Shown: one piece after another, positions 55,801-61,800 of the stretch
How the letters are laid out: each line of letters begins with the position of its first letter
Position numbering within the stretch: position 1 is the first letter of the stretch
Source of the DNA: Bacteroidales bacterium
GTDB lineage: Bacteria > Bacteroidota > Bacteroidia > Bacteroidales > WCHB1-69
Direction of reading: 5' to 3'
Assembly: GCA_017394765.1 (NCBI GenBank)
Contig: JAFPXF010000057.1
Span: 4,722-68,721 of the forward strand
DNA length: 64,000 nucleotides
Notes under the pieces: generated by a model
The model's input: only the letters and a program-made list of their open reading frames with translations
Database searches by the model: none
Told to the model about the DNA's origin: nothing
Translations under genes and position numbers: made by a program

Positions 55801-58800
55801 GACTCGCAACCGGCAGCCGTTTGTTTAACGGAAACTTCATAGACATAAACCGTAGGATAATCGCTGATAGCATGAGGAGTCTCCGTGTAAACTGCACTAA
55901 CAGCACCCGGAATGACTTCACCGTTTCTGTACCAAGTGTAAACCTCACCACCATTGACACCGCCGGCAACAGTAGCCGTGAAGGTCACAGAACGACCGTC
56001 ACAAAGGGTTCTGCTGGCAGGAAGATCGTTGGTGATCGTGAGAGTAGGATCAGCATTGACGGTCACATTAACCGTGTTGCTCGTGGCTTGACAGAGGGAG
56101 TTGATTTGCTTAGCGGTGAAGGTGTAAGCACGGACACCTGAAGCAGGAACTTCCGTATAGGTCAAGGAGGTGGCACCAGCAATCAAGTTGCCGTCACGAT
56201 ACCACTGGTATTCCATGTTAGCGGTATTCCAGTTGTTCAGGTTGGCGGTCAAGGTGATCTCACCACCAACGCAAATCTGGGTCTCAGAAGCAACAATATT
56301 GATAACAGGAACAGAATCAACATAGATGCTCGTCTCAGCAGTGGCTTGGCAACCGTATTCGTTCACCAAAACAACGCTGAAGTTATAAGGATAGTCTCTG
56401 TAAGGTCTCGTCAAAACAATGGTGTCAAGATGAGCACCGGTAGCACCCGTGAGGGCGACATTCTCCTCGTACCAAGCGAAGGTGTAATTCGTGGTGGGCT
56501 CAGGAAGAATGTTGGCAACCATCATAATGTTGTTGGCGTTATCACCACAAACGATAGGATCAGTTTGGATGGTAAGCGTCGGGTTCGGGTTGACCGTAAC
56601 AGTGTCGGCGAGGGTAACGATGGACTCGCAACCAGCAGCCGTTTGCTTGACGGAAACTTCATAGACATAAACCGTAGGATAATCGCTGATAGCGTGGACA
56701 GTCTCGGTGAAGATTGCGCCGACAGCGTCAGGAATGACTTCGCCGTTTCTGTACCAAGTGAAGACCTCACCACCAGTGACACCACCGGCAACAGTAGCCG
56801 TGAAGGTCACGGAACGACCGTCGCACAAAGTCTTGCTAGCAGGCAAATCGTTGGTGAGCGTGATGGTAGGATCAGCATTGACGGTCACATTAACCGTGTT
56901 GCTCGTAGCTTGACAGAGGGAGTTGAGTTGCTTAGCGGTGAAGGTATAAGCATGGACGCCTTGAGTAGGAACAACCGTGTAGGTCAGGGAAGTGGCACCA
57001 GCAATCAAGTTGCCGTTGTCATACCACTGATACTGCATGTTCGGAGTGTTCCAGTTGTTCAGATTGGCAGTCAAGGTGATTTCACCACCGACACAAATCG
57101 TGTCTTCTGTGGCAGCAATGTTCACGACAGGAACTGTGTCAACATAAATAACCGTCTCAGCAGTGGCTTGGCAACCATATTGGTTCACCAAAGAGATGCT
57201 GAAGTTGTAAGGATAATCTCTGTAAGGTTTCGTCAAAACAATCGTGTCGGCATGTACACCCGTAGCACCGGTGATGACAGCGTTGTCCTCGAACCAGGTG
57301 AAGGTGTAGTCCGTGGTCGGCTCAGGATAGACATGAGCAACCATGGTGATGTTGTTGTTAGCATCGCTACAGACGATAGGATCCGTCTCAATAGCAAGCG
57401 TCGGATTCGGGTTAACCGTAACCGTGTCGGCAAGGGTAACAATGGACTCGCAACCATTAGCCGTTTGTTTCACAGAAACTTCATAGACATAGACTGTCGG
57501 ATAGTCGCTGATAGCGTGCGGGGTCTCCGTGAAAATAGCACCAACAGCGTTAGGAATAACTTCACCGTTTCTGTACCAAGTGTAGATCTCACCACCAGGA
57601 ACACCACCTTCGACAGTAGCTTCGAAGGTTACAGAACGACCGTCACACAGAGTCTTGCTGGCGGGCAGGTCGTTGGTGATTGTCAAAACAGGATCCGGAT
57701 TGACAATAATCAAAACAGAGTCGATGTCATGACACTGGGAAGTGGTTTGGATAACTTCAACACAAACTTTCGTGGTGTCGGTGTAAACGGCAGTATAAGT
57801 ACGGGAATTAGCACCCGGAATATCATAACGATACGGAGTGTAAGCATAGAAATAGGTCGGTTGTCCACCGGAATAACCAACAACGAAGGTATCGATGCGG
57901 TTTCTGATTTCATACCACTGATAAGTAATGTTCTGAGCGTTAGGATCAACCAAGTTGGCAGTCAAAGTGACTTCACCACCCGTGCAAATCTCAGTCTCAG
58001 TAGCTGTGATATTCACATCAGGAACAGGAAGGACATAAACGAGATATTCAGCGGAACGTGCTGCGCAAGCGGCAGGAACACCTTCTCTCTGAACTTCAAC
58101 AACGAATCTGTAAGGCTCGTCGCGCGGGTACCAGTATTCAGCATAGAATTGGTTGTCACCCAGCGTGTAGGCCATGTTGTCTCTAAGCATTCCGCTTTCA
58201 TACCATTGATAGTGCAACAAACCGACAGAAGTACCAATAGAATCGGTGTTAGCCTGCAAGAAGACAGAGTCGGTAGCGCAGACAAATTGGTCACCCGTGA
58301 TCACAACAGTCGGGTTCGGATAAATGGTGAGGGCAGCGGAGGTGGCAGGTGCGGAAACGCAACCGGTCATCGGAGTGGCAACAGTTACAGAGTAGATGTA
58401 TTGCTGTGTGTTGTTGTCAACCGTGACAGGAGAATCATAGATGGTTTGTGCAACAGCACCCGGCATCAAGATTCCATTTCTGTACCAAGTATAAACATTG
58501 TCGTTAGAAGCAAGAGTGTTAGAATCGAGATTAGCTGTAATCATGATCTGAGCGCCTTGGCAAACAATGGTGTCAGACAAGGTGACAGAAGCGATAACAG
58601 GATCAGGATGAACAGTGACAGTGAAGAACTCGCTGGCAGCGTTACAATGAGAGTTCTGCTGGATAGCAGTGAATTTATAGTTGTGAGCACCCACTGTTGT
58701 AGGAGCAACAACAAGGGTCAAGTCTGTGGCACCAGCAATAGCGTTGTTGTCTTCATACCACTGATAACGCATATTCGTGGTATTCCAGTCGTTGAGGTGA

Positions 58801-61800
58801 GCCGTCAAAGTAACTTCACCACCCACGCAAATGTTAGCGTCAGAAGCAGTGACATTGATAACAGGAACAGTGTCAACATAAACTTGAGTTTCAGCAACGG
58901 CTTGGCAGCCATAGCTGTTCACCAAAGAAACACTGAAGTTATAAGGATAGTCTCTATAGGCTTTCGTGAGAATCAAAGTGTCAAGATGTTCTCCGGTTGC
59001 GCCTGTGAGGGCAACATTGTCTTCAAACCAATTGAATGTATAAGGAGTGGTAGGAGCAGGAGAAACATGAGCGTACAATTTGACATTGCCTTCGCCATCG
59101 CCACAAACAATCGGATCGGTCTCGATAGCAAGAGTCGGGTTCGGATTAACAACGACAGTGTCAACAAAAGTCAAAACAGAAATACAACCGGAGTTACGTT
59201 GAGAAACAGAAACTTCGTATGTATAAGTGGTAGGATAACCATTGACGGCCTGCGGGAAGTCAACCAATGTGTCACCCGTGATATTTTGGATCAACTCACC
59301 ATTTCTGTACCAAGAGAAAACCTCGGTGCCAATAACACCACCTTGGACGGAAGCAACGACCTTTACAGGTTGACCTTCGCAAATCTCATGATTGGCAGGA
59401 ATGTTGGTGGAAAGAATCACAACAGGATCTTCAATTACATGAATGGTAATCGTGTCGCGATCGCTACAATAACTCATATTGTTCTGGCTGTTTTGCAGCA
59501 AATGAGTGACTTCAACAATATAGCTTGTGGTCGTACTCACTTGGAAGGTTTCATACGGAAGTGTACGGCCCGGCAGCAAATCGACCGGAGCGACATTGTT
59601 CTGATACCATTGGTAGGTAAGCATCGGATCATTGTAGTTGTTGATACGAGCTTGCAACTCAACTTCACCACCGTAACAAATGATAGTATCGGAAGCCAGA
59701 ATATTCACAACAGGAGCATCGTAAACTTCAACAGAGAACGGTTCACTGAAAGCAGAGCAACCATTTCCATTGTTAACTTCAACCAAATAGGTATAAGAAT
59801 TCAAATGGGTCGGCTGAATATTTTCTGTCAACACATTACCATATTGTGTAGAAGTGTTAATACGACGACCGTTACGATAGAACGTATAGGTGGCAGCGGG
59901 ATCAACTGTACCGTCAACACGTGCCACAAGTCTCAAATTCATGTCTTCCACACCTGTGAAACAGACATAATGCATACCATCCAAAACAACCATCGGGTTG
60001 CGTCTCACATGAACAGTGTCGGAAGAGACAGGAACTGCAGCGCAACCGGGAACATCCGTGAAGACGTATGCGGTGTAGATGTAGTCAACGGGATCGTGGT
60101 CGAGAGCCCAGACCTGCTTGGAGAAACGATATCCATGAGTGTTCGGCATCACATGACCGTTTTCAGTCCAAACATAGGTCAGGTTCGGATTGACCGTATG
60201 GTTCTGATCAAGATAAGCGGTAACTGTGATCTCAGCACCTTCGCAAACCTGATCGGCTTCGTTCATGCCATTGATGGCAACCACAGAATGGACAGTGGCA
60301 GGATTGAAGATGTTGGCCGTGGCACTGCCTGTAGCCGTACAACCGGAAGTGGTTTGGGTAACCTGGACACTGATCACAGTGTTGTCAGCAGTGACAGGAG
60401 TGGTGAAAATACGCTCGGTGCCATGGGCAACAGGAACACCGTTGACAGACCATTGATAGACTAAGTTCGGGGTGTTGTAGTCGGCAAGGTGTGCCGTGGC
60501 GGTAACCATACCACCTGCACAAACCTCATTGTAGTCCAACGTGACATTCACATTAATATCATTGGACACATATACATAGTAAGGATCGCTGACCGTAGTA
60601 CAACCATTAGCCGAAGACGTGGCAACAACAGTGATAACATACGGCTGATCCTGTGCGGGCAATTGATAACGGAAAATCGGGAGATCAGAGTTCCAGATAA
60701 GTTCAGAAAGTTCCTGAGCAAATTCACCGATCAAAGTGAGTTGGTTCTCAACCGTCACATTGGAGATTCTCCATTCATAATGAACATCCGTAGGCAGAGT
60801 CAAGAACGTGTGGTTATAGTCATTGATATTGGCGGTCAACTCAACAAAATCATTGTTGCAGATGAGAGCATCGCCAGCAATCATGATGGTCGGAGCCGTC
60901 TCCACAGTCACTGTCACAGCACTGGATACAGCAGAGGTGCAACCCTCGGAAGTGGTAGAGGAAACTCTGACTTCGTGAATGCCCGGCTCATTGAAAGTCT
61001 GGGCAAACGTGGCGAGCGTGGCACCAGCAACTTCAACACCGTCCACATACCAGGTATAACTGGTGTTGGCGGCAGGGTTGCTCACGCTGAAGGACTGCTG
61101 GGCATACTGGCAAATCGTGAGAGTTGAAGCACCTGCAATAGAAGGAGCAGCTGCAGCAGTATTCACGTTGATGTCGATGGATGCCGAATTGGTGCAGTTG
61201 CCGTAGGTGGCCGTCACAGTATAGCTGTGAAGCGCTGCCGTCGGAACAACATCAATGGTCGGGTTGGTGGAACCTGTGCTCCAAGCGTATGTTACATTTC
61301 CTGTCAACAAATCGCTGATGTTGGCATTCAACGTCACATGCTCGCCGGCACAAACATTGGTGGCAGAAGCAACAACTTGGAGATCCGTACCTATATTATA
61401 TACAGTGAACGGTTCAGAAGCTACGATGCAACCATGTTCGGAAGTTCCAACGACCATATACGTGCCAGCAGTTGCATTGTTCAACACTCTGCCGGTGCCC
61501 GTGACGGGACCATACCAGGTGTAGTCTTCAACACCGATGGCAGTAGCGGTCAGCGTGGCCGCATCACCGTCGCAAAGAACATTGTCGCCTGTGATGGCGA
61601 ACATGCGCGGAGCTTCCACAACAATGGTGTCGGCATTGGAAATCTCCGATACGCAACCGGTGGCACTGACGGCCTTGACTTGGAAATAGTGCGTGGCCGC
61701 ATGTTGGAACGTGAGCGTGAGTTGAGCCAGATTTTCACCCGGAACTTCAACACCGTCCACATACCATATATAGGAATCAGCATCATTGGGGGTGGCGGTA

